64,000 bases of DNA from Paractinoplanes aksuensis (GCF_024137025.1 NZ_JAMYJR010000055.1:19763-83762), one strand, 5' to 3'. Positions 1 through 10,600 are shown, counted from the first letter of the stretch. The notes: generated by a model from the letters alone, not told the origin. Program-made: numbers and translations.

Positions 1-888
1 GCCGCGGACGTCGGAGCCCGGGGTGAGCCGGAAGCCGGTCTCGCCGATGACCGTGACCCGCTTGCCGCGGGCGTCGCGGTAGACGCCGGCGAAGCCGTTC
101 GGGCCGGCCTGCTCGGTGTCGCGCAGCTTCAGGTCGGCGAACGACTCGGGGAGGGCGGCGCTGACCGGGTACTGCCGGGCGCTCGGCCACTGGAACCAGG
201 CGAAGGGCAGGCCGCAGCAGCAGACCACGCCGAGCAGGCTGAGCAGGGCCAGGCGGCGGCCCCAGCGCCGCCTGCGGCGGGGCGGGGGGAGCGGGCGCTT
301 CGGCTGGGGCTGGGCCCAGGGCGGCGGGGCCGGGAGCCGGCGGCCGTGGACGATCGGGCCGGGCGGGGGTGCGGGCGGCGCCGGCGGGCGGGCCTGTACC
401 GGCAGGCGGTTGGCCGTCGCTGCCTTCTCGAGGCGCTTGCGCTCCTTCTTCGAGAGCTTGGGCGCGGGTTCGGGCTTCGGCGCGGGCGGGGGCTCGATGC
501 GGGTCGGGGGCGGCGGGGGCGCGGCCGGTTGTTCGACGCGGGTCGAGGGCGGCGGGGGCGCGGCCGGTTGTTCGACGCGGGTCGGCGGCGGTGGGGGCGC
601 CTCGGCCGGAAGTGGGGTCGCGGTCTCGAAGGTGAGCGGGTCCCACGGCGTGTCCTGGTCGGCCCACGGGTCGACGGCCGGCGTGGTCGCCCAGTGCTCC
701 TCCTCGACCGGCGGCGGTTCGGTGTCGCGGCGCCACCACGACTTCTTGGGCGACGGGTCGGGCACGACCGCGGAGCCGCTCCAGCGAGCCGGCGCGTCCA
801 CGGTGGAGGGTTCGGAACCGTTGTCGAGCCGGGTCGGGTCGGGCACCCCGGCCGCCGGCTGAGTTTCCTCCGGCTGCTCCTCGGCCAT
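1..888 (-). CDS. Proline-rich single-pass membrane protein (3' end outside window)
   Basis: Open from the ATG at 888 to the left edge (296 codons, no stop), so the C-terminus is missing. A GGAG ribosome site sits just upstream. The first ~205 residues are disordered and rich in Pro, Ala and Glu. They include the repeated element PPPPxTRVEQPAA, encoded by a 39-nt tandem repeat around 494-598. A basic stretch (RRRRRWGRR) precedes one membrane helix containing CCC (LALLSLLGVVCCCGLPFAW). About 55 residues of a probably extracellular domain remain. Inside-N topology is inferred from the basic stretch. No family is recognised and the function is unknown. The gene is divergent from the RsbQ-like gene. 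Confidence 0.75.
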   Translation of the reverse strand, partial: MAEEQPEETQPAAGVPDPTRLDNGSEPSTVDAPARWSGSAVVPDPSPKKSWWRRDTEPPPVEEEHWATTPAVDPWADQDTPWDPLTFETATPLPAEAPPPPPTRVEQPAAPPPPSTRVEQPAAPPPPPTRIEPPPAPKPEPAPKLSKKERKRLEKAATANRLPVQARPPAPPAPPPGPIVHGRRLPAPPPWAQPQPKRPLPPPRRRRRWGRRLALLSLLGVVCCCGLPFAWFQWPSARQYPVSAALPESFADLKLRDTEQAGPNGFAGVYRDARGKRVTVIGETGFRLTPGSDVRG

Positions 889-1055
889 CCGTCGATCTCC
901 TTCACTGCCGGCAAGATTCCCGGCGAGGCGGTCAACTCCCAGGTTAGAGGCGGTGTGCCACCTCCAGCCTCTGTCTTGAGGCCGGTTTCGGCGTACAAAT
1001 GCCGGACAACCAGGGCGATGTGCAAGACGCTCTGGAGCCGTATGGTTACCGGGAC

Positions 1056-1853
1056 ATGAGAACGACACAGAGAAACGCCGTCACTCTGACCGGAAACCCC
1101 ACCGGTCAGCCGATGGTCTTCGCCCACGGTTACGGCTGCGACCAGAACATGTGGCGCCTGGTCGCCCCGGCCTTCGTGGACTCTCATCGGCTCGTCCTTT
1201 TCGACCACGTCGGTAACGGCAAGTCCGATCTGTCGGCCTACGACGACGCCCGCCATTCAACGCTGGGCGGCTACGCCGACGACATCCTCGAGATCCTGCA
1301 CGAGCACGACCTGTGGGACGTCGTCTTCGTCGGCCACTCGGTCAGCGCCATGATCGGTGTGCTGGCCGCGATCAAGGAGCCCGAGCGGTTCGCCCGCCTG
1401 GTGCTCGTCGGCCCGTCCCCGCGCTACATCAACGAGCCCGGCGAGGGTTACGTGGGTGGCTTCAACAAGGGCGACATCGATTCGCTGCTGGTCTCGCTCG
1501 ACAGCAACTATCTCGGCTGGTCGAGCACGATGGCGCCGGTGATCATGGGCAACCCCGAGCGGCCCGAGCTCGGTGACGAGCTGACCAACAGCTTCTGCCG
1601 CACCGATCCCGAGATCGCCAAGAAGTTCGCGCGGGTCACGTTCCTGTCCGACAACCGCGACGACCTTCTCAAGTTGCGGACGCCCGCGTTGATCCTCCAG
1701 TGTTCCGATGATGTGATCGCTCCGACCGCGGTCGGCGACTACGTTCACAAGCACACCGCCGGGAGCACTCTGGTGCACCTCAACGCGACGGGGCACTGCC
1801 CCAACCTGAGCGCCCCGGAGGAAACCATCGACGCCATGAAGGCCTGGCTTTAG
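1056..1853 (+). CDS. rsbQ: RsbQ-like alpha/beta hydrolase, activator of the downstream PAS phosphatase
   Basis: 265 aa, cytosolic alpha/beta hydrolase. The triad is visible as Ser95 (GHSVS), Asp218/219 (CSDDVIAP) and His247 (ATGHCP), almost the numbering of Bacillus RsbQ. Whole segments such as GYGCDQ, FDHVGNGKSDL and TDPEIAKKFA match that family. In Bacillus, RsbQ makes or delivers a small hydrophobic ligand for the PAS domain of the phosphatase RsbP. Here the RsbP-like gene follows after 12 nt, so the pair is conserved. The ATG at 1056 is preferred; an in-frame ATG at 999 would add 19 unlike residues. Confidence 0.9.
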   Translation: MRTTQRNAVTLTGNPTGQPMVFAHGYGCDQNMWRLVAPAFVDSHRLVLFDHVGNGKSDLSAYDDARHSTLGGYADDILEILHEHDLWDVVFVGHSVSAMIGVLAAIKEPERFARLVLVGPSPRYINEPGEGYVGGFNKGDIDSLLVSLDSNYLGWSSTMAPVIMGNPERPELGDELTNSFCRTDPEIAKKFARVTFLSDNRDDLLKLRTPALILQCSDDVIAPTAVGDYVHKHTAGSTLVHLNATGHCPNLSAPEETIDAMKAWL

Positions 1854-1865
1854 AAGCGGCGGACC

Positions 1866-4367
1866 GTGAGTGACTCTGGTGGGCCGGACGTGACGCAGGA
1901 CCTGCGGCCGCCCTGGGACGAAGACCCCGACGACCTGTACGAGCACGCGCCGTGCGGGTACCTGACCACGCTTCCCGACGGCACGATCGTCCGGGTCAAC
2001 CAGACGTTCCTGAGCTGGACCGGGTACGCCCGGGGCGAGCTGGTCGGGCACCGCCGGTTCCGTGACCTGCTCACCTCCGGTGGGCAGATCTATCACGAGA
2101 CCCACTACGCCCCGCTGCTGCGCATGCAGGACGAGGTGCACGAGCTGGCCTTCGACCTGGTCTGCGCGGACGGGCGCCAGCTGCCCCTGCTGGTCAACTC
2201 GGTGCTGGCCCGCGGTGACACCGGTCAGCCCCGGGCCATCCGCACCACCGTCTTCAACGCCACCGAGCGCCGGCAGTACGAGAAAGAGCTGCTGCTGGCC
2301 CGGCAGATCGCCGAGGCGTCCGAGCGCCGGGTCCGGGTGCTGCAGCAGATCGTGGCCGACCTGGCCGCCGCGCCGACCGAGGCCGAGGTGGCCGAGGCGG
2401 TCGTGCGGGCTCCCGAGTCGGCGTTCGGCGCGGCCAGCAGCAGCATCTATCTGGTCGACGACGAGCGTGACGTCATCTACGCGGTGGCCTCGACCGACCC
2501 CACCACCGGCAACTGGGACGACATGCCCCGCACGTCCGAGCGGGCCGTGGCCCGGGTCGCCGAGCGCGGCGACCTGCACGTGGTCGGCTCGGTCGCCGAG
2601 GCCCGCAAACACTTCCCCGACCTGGTCGAGAACATGCGCCGCTCGGGCCGCAACACCGTGGTGCTGCTGCCGCTGACCACCGGCCCGACCGACGAGCACT
2701 CCACCCTCGAGACGCTCGGCGTGCTGGCCTTCAGCTTCAAGGGCGAGCGCAAGCTGACCGACGGTGAGCTGCGGGTCGTCCGGCTGCTGGGCCAGCAGTC
2801 GGGCCAGGCGCTCGACCGGGCCCGGCTCTACGACGAGCTGCGCCGCCGGGAGGACCGGGCCAGATTCCTGGCCGAGACCACCCGGTCGCTCGACGAGCTG
2901 CACCGGCTGCTGCCGCGCACCCGCCGGCTGATCGACCGGGTCGTGCCCGAGATCGCCGACTGGGCCGAGATCCGCCTCCAGGTGGGCACGCCACCGCTGG
3001 TCGAGCAGGGCGGCGGTCCCCGCCCCGACGAAGAGCTGCTGACCCAGCGGCTGGGCAAGGTCGCGGCCAGCGGCGAGCCCGTGTTCGCGGCCGAGGGCGA
3101 CCAGCTCGACTGCTCGGTGCTGCCGCTGACCGCTCGCGGGCTGGTGCTCGGCACGCTGGCCCTGCGGATGACCACCAACCGGCGCGGCATCGCGGCCGAG
3201 CAGGCCTTCCTGGTCGAGCTGGCCGACCGGGCCGGGCTCGCGCTCGAGAACGCCCGGCTCTACGAGCAGGAAAGGCAGATCGCCCGCACCCTCCAGCGCA
3301 GCCTGCTGGCCGGCGACCTGCCCGGTGGCGACAGCCGGTTCGCGGTCGAGACCCATTACCAGGCGGCCGCGCACGACCTCGAGGTCGGCGGCGACTGGTT
3401 CGACGCTTTCATGATCACCAAGGACAAGCTGGCCGTCGTGGTCGGTGACGTGGTCGGCCGGGGCATAGAGGCCGCGACCACGATGGGTCAGCTGCGCAGC
3501 GCGGTCCGCGCCCTCGCCTCCAACGCGACCGGCCCGGCCGAGCTCATCGGGGGGCTCGACCGGTTCGTCGAGCGGGTCGAGTCGGCCCGCATGGCCACCG
3601 TGGCCTACGTCGAGGTCGACCTGGCCGACGGTGAAATCGTCTATTCGTGCGCGGGGCACCTGCCACCGCTGCTGCAAGAGCCGGCCGGCTCGCCGGAATA
3701 CCTGCTGCAGGGCCGCTCGGCGCCGCTGGGCTCCAAGGCCGGCGACAAGGTACGCACCGAGCACCGCCGCCGCCTGCCCGCGGGCAGCCGCATGCTGCTC
3801 TACACCGACGGGCTGATCGAGCGCCGTACCCGCCCGATCGACAAGGGCTTCGAGCTGCTGGCCCGCGAGTACGCGCGCCGGCGGGACGCGCCGCTGCAGG
3901 GGCTGGCGGCCACCCTGGCCGACACCCTGGTCGGCCGCGACCACAGCGACGACGTGTGCATGCTCTGCCTGACGCTCGGCACCGAGGAGCGCATCGAGCG
4001 CACGATCGGCGCCGACCGCATGCAGATCGCCCTGCTCCGGGCCGATCTGCGGGCCTGGCTGGTGGCCCACGAGATCGAGCCCGAGTGCCGCGACGCGGTG
4101 CTGCTGGCCTGCTCCGAGGCGGTTGCCAACGCGATCGAGCACGGCTACCGTGACGACCCGTTCGGCATGATCGACGTGGTCGCCACCGCGACCGCCGACG
4201 CCGTGGAGGTGCGGGTGACCGACCGGGGCACGTGGCGGGGCGCGGTCAGCGACGTGGCCCGCGGCCGTGGTCTGCAGCTGATCCGCGAGTCGATGGACCA
4301 GGTGCTGTTCGACCGCAGCGACGGCACCACGGTCACCATGCGGCGCAGCCGGCGGGAGGCCGGCTGA
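1866..4367 (+). CDS. PAS-GAF-GAF-PP2C phosphatase with C-terminal RsbW-like kinase domain (RsbP-like)
   Basis: 833 aa starting at GTG. Order: PAS (~20-135), GAF (~160-320), second GAF-like region (~335-468), SpoIIE/RsbU PP2C phosphatase (~490-705), HATPase (~710-825). PP2C metal-site motifs GGDWFD (509), GDVVG (527) and DHSDD (692) are present, as is the GHKL N-box EAVANAIEHGY (751) with DRGTW (786). Expected role: dephosphorylate a STAS antagonist when the PAS/GAF sensors are engaged; the HATPase could rephosphorylate it. Bacillus RsbP has only PAS and PP2C, so this protein joins opposing activities. Its stop overlaps the start of the STAS gene (TGATG), indicating translational coupling. Confidence 0.93.
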   Translation: MSDSGGPDVTQDLRPPWDEDPDDLYEHAPCGYLTTLPDGTIVRVNQTFLSWTGYARGELVGHRRFRDLLTSGGQIYHETHYAPLLRMQDEVHELAFDLVCADGRQLPLLVNSVLARGDTGQPRAIRTTVFNATERRQYEKELLLARQIAEASERRVRVLQQIVADLAAAPTEAEVAEAVVRAPESAFGAASSSIYLVDDERDVIYAVASTDPTTGNWDDMPRTSERAVARVAERGDLHVVGSVAEARKHFPDLVENMRRSGRNTVVLLPLTTGPTDEHSTLETLGVLAFSFKGERKLTDGELRVVRLLGQQSGQALDRARLYDELRRREDRARFLAETTRSLDELHRLLPRTRRLIDRVVPEIADWAEIRLQVGTPPLVEQGGGPRPDEELLTQRLGKVAASGEPVFAAEGDQLDCSVLPLTARGLVLGTLALRMTTNRRGIAAEQAFLVELADRAGLALENARLYEQERQIARTLQRSLLAGDLPGGDSRFAVETHYQAAAHDLEVGGDWFDAFMITKDKLAVVVGDVVGRGIEAATTMGQLRSAVRALASNATGPAELIGGLDRFVERVESARMATVAYVEVDLADGEIVYSCAGHLPPLLQEPAGSPEYLLQGRSAPLGSKAGDKVRTEHRRRLPAGSRMLLYTDGLIERRTRPIDKGFELLAREYARRRDAPLQGLAATLADTLVGRDHSDDVCMLCLTLGTEERIERTIGADRMQIALLRADLRAWLVAHEIEPECRDAVLLACSEAVANAIEHGYRDDPFGMIDVVATATADAVEVRVTDRGTWRGAVSDVARGRGLQLIRESMDQVLFDRSDGTTVTMRRSRREAG

Positions 4368-4750
4368 TGGAATACACCCGGGGCGGCCGGCCCGTGCCGC
4401 GCGGCGACCTGGAGCGCTGGGTCACCTTCTCGAAGTTCGGCGACGCCGAGCTGGTCTCGCTGACCGGCGAGATCGACCTGGCCAACGCGCCCGAGATAGG
4501 CAAGGCGATCGTCCAGCGGATCGAGAAGGCGGGCAAGGTGCTGATCGACCTGACCACCGTCTCGTTCCTCGACAGCGCCGGGGTCCGCCTGCTCGACGCC
4601 CTGATCGGTGATCTCAACGACCACGGGACGCCGACCCGGCTGGTGGTCGGGGCGACCGGCGCGGCCCGCATGACGCTCCAGCTGTGCGCCTTCCGTGAGG
4701 ACGTGCTGGCCACCGACCTCGACCGGGCCGCGGCCGAGATAAGTAGTTGA
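4367..4750 (+). CDS. STAS-domain anti-sigma factor antagonist
   Basis: 127 aa, a single STAS domain of the SpoIIAA/RsbV type. The phosphorylatable serine is Ser70 in FLDSAGVRLL. An extra ~15 residues precede the domain. In partner-switching systems the unphosphorylated form binds the anti-sigma kinase and frees the sigma factor. Its start codon overlaps the stop of the phosphatase/kinase gene, which makes that protein the obvious modifier. No sigma factor or separate RsbW lies next to it, so the final target is unknown. Confidence 0.9.
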   Translation: MEYTRGGRPVPRGDLERWVTFSKFGDAELVSLTGEIDLANAPEIGKAIVQRIEKAGKVLIDLTTVSFLDSAGVRLLDALIGDLNDHGTPTRLVVGATGAARMTLQLCAFREDVLATDLDRAAAEISS

Positions 4751-4770
4751 GCCGCGTACCCTAGAGGCCC

Positions 4771-6714
4771 ATGAGCGTTGCTTCCGTCTTTCCTCAGCTC
4801 GAGCAGCTGCTGCCCCGGGTCAGCAAGCCGATCCAGTACGTGGGGGGCGAGCTCGGCGCCGTCGTCAAGGACTGGGACGCGACGACGGTCCGCTGGGCGC
4901 TGATGTATCCCGACGCCTACGAGGTCGGCCTGCCCAACCAGGGCGTCCAGATCCTCTACGAGGTGCTCAACGAGCAAGAGGACGTGCTGGCCGAGCGCAC
5001 CTACGCGGTCTGGCCCGACCTCGAGGCGCTGATGAAAGAGAACGGCGTCCCGCAGTTCACGGTCGACGCCCACCGCCCGGTCAAGGCCTTCGACGTCCTC
5101 GGTCTGTCGTTCGCGACCGAGCTCGGCTACACCAACATGCTCTCCGCGCTCGACCTCGCGCAGATCCCGCTGACCAGCGCCGACCGCGACGAGACGCACC
5201 CGATCGTGCTGGCCGGCGGTCACGCCAGCTTCAACCCCGAGCCGATCGCCGACTTCATCGACGCCGCCGTGCTCGGCGACGGCGAAGAGGCCGTCCTCGA
5301 GATCACCGGCATCATCCGGGAGTGGAAGGCCGAGGGCTGTCCCGGCGGCCGCGACGAGCTGCTGCTGCGCCTGGCCCGCACCGAGAGCATCTACGTCCCC
5401 CGCTTCTACGACGTCGACTACCTGGCCGACGGCCGCATCCAGCGCGTCGTGCCCAACCGCCCCGACGTGCCGTTCCGGGTGGCCAAGCGCACGACGATGG
5501 ACCTCGACGCCTGGCCCTACCCCAAGAAGCCCCTGGTCCCGCTGGCCGAGACGGTCCACGAGCGGTACGCGGTCGAGATCTTCCGCGGCTGCACCCGGGG
5601 CTGCCGGTTCTGCCAGGCCGGCATGATCACGCGCCCGGTGCGCGAGCGCTCGATCACCACGGTCGGCCAGATGATCAAGGAAGGCCTCGAGTACTCCGGC
5701 TTCAGCGAGGTCGGCCTGCTCTCGCTGTCGAGCGCCGACCACTCCGAGATCGGTGACATGTGCTCCGGCCTGGCCGAGCAGTACGAGGGCACCAACGTCT
5801 CGCTCTCGCTGCCCTCGACCCGGGTCGACGCCTTCAACATCGACCTGGCCCAGGAGCTGTCCAAGAACGGCCGCCGCACCGGCCTGACCTTCGCCCCCGA
5901 GGGCGGCTCGGAGCGCATCCGCAAGGTCATCAACAAGATGGTGACCGAGGACGACCTGCTCCGCACCGTCGTCACCGCGTATTCGAACGGCTGGCGCCAG
6001 GTCAAGCTCTACTTCATGTGCGGCCTGCCGACCGAGACCGACGAGGACGTGCTGCAGATCGGCCGCATGGCCCACGAGGTGATCAAGGCGGGTCGCATCG
6101 CCGCCGGCACCAAGGACATCCGCTGCACGGTGTCGATCGGCGGGTTCGTGCCCAAGCCGCACACCCCGTTCCAGTGGGCCGCGATGGAGCGCCCCGAGGT
6201 CATCGACGCCCGGCTCCAGCTGCTCAAGCAAGAGATCAACAGCGACCGGTCGCTGGGCCGGGCCATCGGCTACCGCTACCACGACGGCGAGCCCTCGCTG
6301 ATCGAGGGCCTGCTCTCGCGGGGCGACCGCCGGGTCGGCGCGGTCATCCGCCGCGTCTGGGAGAAGGGCGGCCGCTTCGACGGCTGGAGCGAGCACTTCT
6401 CGTACGCCCGCTGGGTCGAGGCCTGCGCCGAGACGCTCCCGCAGTTCGGGGTCGACCTCGACTGGTTCACCACCCGCGAGCGCGAGCAGGCCGAGGTGCT
6501 GCCCTGGGACCACCTCGACTCGGGCCTCGACAAGGACTGGCTGTGGCAGGACTGGCAGGACTCGCTGACCGAGTACGAGCAGCCCGACTGCCGCTGGACC
6601 CCGTGCTTCGACTGCGGCGTCTGCCCGTCGATGGACACCGAGATCCAGATCGGCCCCACCGGCAAGAAGCTGCTGCCCCTGACGCCCGTGAACTCGCTGC
6701 GGGTGCCGGTCTGA
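4771..6714 (+). CDS. B12-binding-type radical SAM protein (TIGR03960-like)
   Basis: 647 aa. The [4Fe-4S] motif CTRGCRFC lies at Cys274, Cys278 and Cys281, after an N-terminal region resembling a cobalamin-binding fold. The C-terminus holds a second cysteine set (CFDCGVCPS), typical of this family. The gene is always paired with the DUF2344 gene that follows 1 nt later and commonly precedes rne-rplU-rpmA in actinobacteria, as here. The reaction is not established for the family. A TACCCT box at 4757-4762 lies 8 nt before the ATG, suggesting a leaderless transcript. Confidence 0.9.
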   Translation: MSVASVFPQLEQLLPRVSKPIQYVGGELGAVVKDWDATTVRWALMYPDAYEVGLPNQGVQILYEVLNEQEDVLAERTYAVWPDLEALMKENGVPQFTVDAHRPVKAFDVLGLSFATELGYTNMLSALDLAQIPLTSADRDETHPIVLAGGHASFNPEPIADFIDAAVLGDGEEAVLEITGIIREWKAEGCPGGRDELLLRLARTESIYVPRFYDVDYLADGRIQRVVPNRPDVPFRVAKRTTMDLDAWPYPKKPLVPLAETVHERYAVEIFRGCTRGCRFCQAGMITRPVRERSITTVGQMIKEGLEYSGFSEVGLLSLSSADHSEIGDMCSGLAEQYEGTNVSLSLPSTRVDAFNIDLAQELSKNGRRTGLTFAPEGGSERIRKVINKMVTEDDLLRTVVTAYSNGWRQVKLYFMCGLPTETDEDVLQIGRMAHEVIKAGRIAAGTKDIRCTVSIGGFVPKPHTPFQWAAMERPEVIDARLQLLKQEINSDRSLGRAIGYRYHDGEPSLIEGLLSRGDRRVGAVIRRVWEKGGRFDGWSEHFSYARWVEACAETLPQFGVDLDWFTTREREQAEVLPWDHLDSGLDKDWLWQDWQDSLTEYEQPDCRWTPCFDCGVCPSMDTEIQIGPTGKKLLPLTPVNSLRVPV

Positions 6715-6715
6715 C

Positions 6716-7489
6716 ATGGCGCCCCCCAAGAATCAGCCCGTCGGCGGTCAGGCGCCGATCGTCCAGCGCATCCGCGTCCGCTACGCCAAGCGGGGGCCGC
6801 TGCGCTTCACCTCCCACCGCGACTTCGCCCGCGCGTTCGAGCGGGCGTTGCGCCGGGCTGCCGTCCCCATCGCCTTTTCCCAGGGCTTCAGCCCGCACCC
6901 CAAGATCTCGTACGCGAGCGCGGCGCCGACCGGCGTGGGCAGCGAGGCCGAGTACCTCGAGATCGGGCTGCAGGCCGAGATCGACCCCGCGCAGCTGGTG
7001 ATCGCGTTGGACGCCGCGCTCTCCCCGGGACTCGACATCCTGGACGCGGTGATCGCCGGGCCGGGCAGCCTGGCCGACCGGATCGACGCCTCGCAGTGGC
7101 TGATCGAGCTGCCCGGCATCGACCCGGCCGACGCCGCGGCGGCCGTCACAGCGTTCCTCGCGCTCGACGAAGTGCTGGTCGAGCGCATGACGAAGCAGGG
7201 ACGGCGGTCGTTCGACGCCCGTCAGGCGGTGACCCACATCGCTGTGACGGACCAGTCCGCCGTACCTTCCGAGGCGGACGGCGCACCGTGTGCGATAATC
7301 GACCTTGTCGTACGACAGGTGACACCCGCCGTGCGACCCGATGACGTCCTTTCCGGCCTGCGCGTGGCGGCTGGTCTGGAGCCGCCGGTGCCCCCGAGGG
7401 TTACCCGGCTGGCCCAGGGCACGCTCACCGCACAGGGGGATATCGTCGATCCGTTGGACGCGGATCGCGAGCCCGCCCTTCCGGGGTGA
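6716..7489 (+). CDS. DUF2344 / TIGR03936 radical-SAM-associated protein
   Basis: 257 aa, starting 1 nt after the radical SAM gene's stop and so certainly cotranscribed. The N-terminal signature RVRYAKRGPLRFTSHRDFAR and the segment FSQGFSPHPKISYASAAPTGVGSEAEYLE identify DUF2344. In some genomes this domain is fused to the radical SAM protein, so they probably act as one enzyme, perhaps on RNA; that is inference. The last ~80 residues are variable. Confidence 0.88.
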   Translation: MAPPKNQPVGGQAPIVQRIRVRYAKRGPLRFTSHRDFARAFERALRRAAVPIAFSQGFSPHPKISYASAAPTGVGSEAEYLEIGLQAEIDPAQLVIALDAALSPGLDILDAVIAGPGSLADRIDASQWLIELPGIDPADAAAAVTAFLALDEVLVERMTKQGRRSFDARQAVTHIAVTDQSAVPSEADGAPCAIIDLVVRQVTPAVRPDDVLSGLRVAAGLEPPVPPRVTRLAQGTLTAQGDIVDPLDADREPALPG

Positions 7490-7641
7490 GGATCGCTCCA
7501 TCGGAGGCGCTGGCTGCAACCGGCGCCTGTTGACAGACTTCGGCAGCCTGTCCGCTCACCCGGCGGGACCGAAATACTTGCGGCGACCCTGCGTGGCAGC
7601 GCTCAAACGCGCCCGGGGCCGCCAGAACTGGAGAGCGCCCC

Positions 7642-10600
7642 ATGCTCGATAACGAGCCCCAGGACAACTTGGGAGACCAGGGCGGTGACGGGGCCGGAGC
7701 AGCTGCTTCGCCCGAGACCGCCGCACCTGCTACCCCCGCGCGCAAGCGTGCGCCCCGCAAGAAGGCGGCGGCGCCCGCCGCGAGCCCGGCCGACCCCGTG
7801 GCCGAGGATCCGACGCCGGCCGACGTGCCGGCCGGTGAGCCTCCGGCCGACGAGGCCCCGGTCAAGCCGGTCAAGGCCACCCGCAGCCGCCGCAAGGCCG
7901 CCGCGCCGGCCGCAACCGCCGAGCCCGAGGCTGAGGGCAGCGCCGAGGTCGCGCCCCCGGTCAAGGCCACCCGTTCCCGGGCCCGCAAGAAGGCCGCCCC
8001 GCCCGCCCCGGTGGAGGAGCCCGTCGCCGTCGAGGCGCCGCCGGCCGAGACGCCGGTCGAACCGGTGCGGATCGAACCCCTGATCGAGGGGGAGGAGCCG
8101 GTCGTCGAGGACGAGGCCGCGGTGACCGCCGAGGGCACACCGATCATCGGCGTGATCCCGCTCGACGCCGACTTCGTCGAGGCCGAGGAGCCGAAGCCGC
8201 GCCGTGGCCGCCGGGCCGCCGCCCTGCCGCCGGCCGTGCTGTTCATGCCGCCCGAGGCGACCGAGACCACCCCCGCGCCGGCCCGGCGCACCCGCCGCGG
8301 CGCGGCCGTTCCGCCCGTGGTGGCCGAGACGCCCGAGGCGCCCGCGACTACTGAGGTCCCCGAGGCCGAGGCGGCCGTGGCCGAGGTGCCGCCGGTCGTC
8401 GCCGAGGAGCCGGCCGAGGGCGCCCGCCGCAGCCGGCGTCGCCGTCGCGGCGCTGCCGACGAGCCTGCCGAGGCCCCCGCGGCCGAGGTCACGGCCCCGC
8501 CCGCCGACGAGGTGGTCGACGAGGCCGACGAGAGCGCCGACGACGTCGAGGACGGCGACGACGACAGCGACGATGACGACGACACCGCGGCCGGCCGCCG
8601 CCGGCGTCGCCGGGGACGCCGTGGCCGTGGCCGTGGCAAGGGCCCGGCCGAGGACGGCGAGCAGGACGAGTCCGAGGACGACACCGAGGCGTCGGCCGAG
8701 GAGGAGTCCGAGGACGAAGAGGGCGACGAGGGTGACGGCGTGACCCGCCGGCGCCGTCGCCGGCGCCGCAAGGGCTCGGGCGGCGACGCCGAGACCGGCG
8801 GCATCGAGGACGGCGTGCACACCGTCGTGCGGGTGCGCGAGCCCCGCCGCAACGCCGACGAGGTGCAGGGCGTCTCGGGCTCGACCCGGCTCGAGGCCAA
8901 GCGCCAGCGCCGCCGGGACGGCCGCGAGCAGCGCCGCACCCGCCCGCCGATCCTGAGCGAGTCGGAGTTCCTGGCCCGCCGCGAGGCGGTCGACCGGGTC
9001 ATGGTCGTGCGGCAGAAGCCCGACCGCACCCAGATCGCGGTCATGGAAGACGGCATCCTGGTCGAGCACTACGTCTCGCGCAGCACCTCGGGCACGATGG
9101 TGGGCAACGTCTACCTCGGCAAGGTGCAGAACGTGCTGCCCAGCATGGAGGCGGCGTTCGTCGACATCGGCCGGGGCCGCAACGCGGTGCTCTACGCGGG
9201 CGAGGTCAACTGGGACGCCACCGGGCTCGAGGGCCGGGCCCGCTCGATCGAGCAGGCGCTGCGCTCCGGCGACTCGGTGCTGGTGCAGGTGACCAAGGAC
9301 CCGATCGGGCACAAGGGCGCACGGCTGAGCAGCCACATCGCGCTCTCCGGCCGGCACCTGGTCTACGTGCCCAACGGCAACGCCTCGGGGATCAGCCGCA
9401 AGCTGCCCGACAACGAGCGCAAGCGCCTGCGGGACGTACTGAAGAAGCTCGTTCCCGACGGCGCCGGCGTGATCGTGCGGACGGCGGCCGAGGGGGCCAG
9501 CGAGGACGACCTGGCCCGGGACGTCAAGCGGCTGCAGGCGCAGTGGGAGGAGATCCAGCGCAAGTCGGCCGAGGGCCACGCGCCGGTCGCCCTCTCCGAG
9601 GAGCCCGACCTGGTCATCCGGGTCGTCCGCGACCTCTTCAACGAGGACTTCCGCGAGCTGATCGTGCAGGGCGACTCGGCGTACGGCGAGCTCGAGAACT
9701 ACCTGAACTCGGTCTCGCCCGACCTGCTGGAGCGGATGCACCGCTACACCGGCACCGGGGACGTCTTCGCCGACAAGCGGATCGACGAGCAGATCCTCAA
9801 GGGTCTGGACCGCAAGGTGTTCCTGCCCTCGGGCGGTCACCTGGTGTTCGACCGCACCGAGGCGATGACCGTGGTCGACGTCAACACCGGTAAGTACACC
9901 GGCGCCGGCGGCAACCTGGAAGAGACGGTCACCCGCAACAACCTCGAGGCGGCCGAGGAGATCGTGCGTCAGCTGCGGCTGCGCGACCTCGGCGGCATCG
10001 TGGTCATCGACTTCATCGACATGGTGCTCGAGAGCAACCGCGAGCTGGTGCTGCGTCGGCTCACCGAGTGCCTGGGCCGCGACCGCACCAAGCACCAGGT
10101 CACCGAGATCACCTCGCTCGGCCTGGTCCAGATGACCCGCAAGCGGATCGGCTCGGGCCTGCTCGAGGCGTTCAGCGAGACCTGCGAGCACTGCAAGGGC
10201 CGCGGCGTGCTGATCCACACCGAGCCGGTGCCGGAGAAGCGCTCCAACGGCGGCGGTGGCGGCAACGGCGGTGGCGGCGGCGCCGGGAACCAGGTCAAGG
10301 CGGTCGCCGCGGCGGCCCGCACCGAGACCGCCCCGGCCCAGCAGCAGTCGCAGCAGCCGGCGAGCGGCAAGTCCCGGCGGCGCCGGAGCGGGGGCGGCGA
10401 CAACGTCGTGGCCGAGCCGATCACCGAGGCGGTCGTCCCGGACCCGGTCCGCGACGAGCTGCCGGCGGCCGTGGTGGTCGAGGTCGACGAGCCGATCGAG
10501 ATCGTGACCGACGCGGCGCCCGGCGTGGTGCGGCGTGAGGGGGACGACCCGGCGGCCGAGACCGCGGGCCTGCCCCCGGTGGTGGGCTCGGGCATCGTGA

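Noticed and set aside
1257..4142. 961-codon open frame on the minus strand
   Set aside because: Antisense to the PAS-GAF-PP2C gene; the opposite frame stays open because of GC-rich third positions. No motifs.
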